NCBI GenBank assembly: GCA_021324715.1 | Contig: JAJPIN010000145.1 | Coordinates: forward strand, 1-6,413 | Direction: 5' to 3' | Source: Nitrososphaeria archaeon | GTDB lineage: Archaea > Thermoproteota > Nitrososphaeria > Nitrososphaerales > Nitrososphaeraceae | DNA length: 6,413 nucleotides | Shown here: one piece after another, positions 6,080 to 6,413 of the stretch | How positions within the stretch are numbered: position 1 is the stretch's first letter | Layout of the letters: every line of letters begins with the position of its first letter | Translations under genes and position numbers: made by a program | The notes under the pieces: model-generated | Database searches by the model: none | What the model was told of the DNA's origin: nothing | Seen by the model: only the letters and a program-made list of their open reading frames with translations

Positions 6080-6099
6080 TAGGTATTAAATATAAGAAG

Positions 6100-6413
6100 A
6101 TGTCGAATGATGCAGGGGATGCTCGACTTAAGGAGCTTTTTAGTTCAGTGATAAACTTGAATAAGACTAGGATTGGTATACAAAACTCTAAATTTTCATC
6201 ACTCCTAATCATGATTTTCTTCCTTACTTTGGTGGCTGCCTTAGGATTATTTTTCACCACCATCTCTATAATTTCAACATATGCTCAGGTGGAGATCCCT
6301 ACTGATAAGAACATAACATCACCAATTTTTAATAGGACAATAGCTGAGGATACTGAACCAAAACCCGATATATTATATTCTGCATTAAAATCGGACACAA
6401 TTGTAGGTGAAGT
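6100..6413 (+). CDS. N-terminus of a membrane-anchored protein, partial
   Basis: 104 codons are visible and the frame is still open at the window edge. Residues 1-32 are hydrophilic and mixed-charge (MSNDAGDARLKELFSSV...) and should lie in the cytoplasm. Residues ~33-61 form one long hydrophobic segment rich in Leu, Ile, Phe and Val. After it comes TYAQVEIP and a polar stretch with two N-glycosylation-type sequons (NIT, NRT), expected outside the cell. TYA-Q resembles a signal-peptidase junction, but the long cytoplasmic lead suggests an uncleaved type II anchor. The function cannot be told from this part: an extracytoplasmic binding domain, an enzyme or a sensor could follow. The ATG is the first in frame and its upstream TATA-like box fits leaderless transcription. 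Confidence 0.7.
   Translation, partial: MSNDAGDARLKELFSSVINLNKTRIGIQNSKFSSLLIMIFFLTLVAALGLFFTTISIISTYAQVEIPTDKNITSPIFNRTIAEDTEPKPDILYSALKSDTIVGE

Larger units (their letters stand above)
5567..6099. other. Divergent intergenic region
   Basis: This stretch separates the minus-strand methyltransferase from the plus-strand membrane-protein gene and must hold both promoters. I see no gene longer than about 17 codons in it. It contains an imperfect hairpin at 5669-5704 (GAGGG/CCCTC plus TAATT/AATTA), a near-repeat of TTCATTAGTTAAGT (5781-5794) at 5885-5899 with one extra T, and between these copies a tRNA-3'-end-like fragment at 5847-5870. The remainder is AT-rich and featureless to me. Confidence 0.55.

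Noticed and set aside
1..6413. CRISPR array, insertion sequence or phage-defence operon
   Set aside because: No regularly spaced repeats, no transposase or integrase motifs, and no nuclease/helicase defence genes other than LigD were seen.

Overview
The window looks like AT-rich archaeal DNA, most plausibly a soil-type ammonia-oxidising thaumarchaeon (Nitrososphaerales, Nitrosocosmicus-like). This is inference from four things: AT-rich coding sequence, long AT-rich intergenic stretches, archaeal TATA boxes placed about 25 bases ahead of starts without ribosome binding sites, and the mix of a response-regulator relic, a small zinc ribbon and a 'TYAQ'-type membrane-anchor junction. No rRNA or complete tRNA gene is present to settle the taxonomy.

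Layout. Positions 1-1065 hold no long gene, but do hold a perfect 17-base dyad, a 64-base imperfect hairpin ending in A/T tracts, several TATA-like boxes and a possible 28-codon ORF. Positions 1066-3792 (+) encode a complete LigD-type end-joining enzyme in the order phosphoesterase, ATP-dependent ligase, polymerase/primase. Positions 3793-3990 are a convergent intergenic stretch with T-tracts and a possible 33-codon basic ORF.

From 3991 to 5566 everything runs on the minus strand. In transcription order it is: a class I SAM-dependent methyltransferase (TTG start), a short open frame without an ATG start, a small zinc-ribbon protein with an acidic tail, and the decayed C-terminal half of a response-regulator receiver domain. 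Positions 5567-6099 are a divergent promoter region with a tRNA-3'-end-like fragment. From 6100 (+) the N-terminus of a membrane-anchored protein begins and runs off the window.

Functionally, LigD is the anchor: one polypeptide able to trim, fill and seal double-strand breaks. Its usual partner Ku is not in this window. The minus-strand genes show no clear functional link to it. The receiver relic, the orphan frame and the tRNA-like fragment suggest a locus shaped by gene decay and perhaps past integration. No previously undescribed multi-gene system is evident; the most unusual items are the fused LigD in a probable archaeon and the structured DNA upstream of it.
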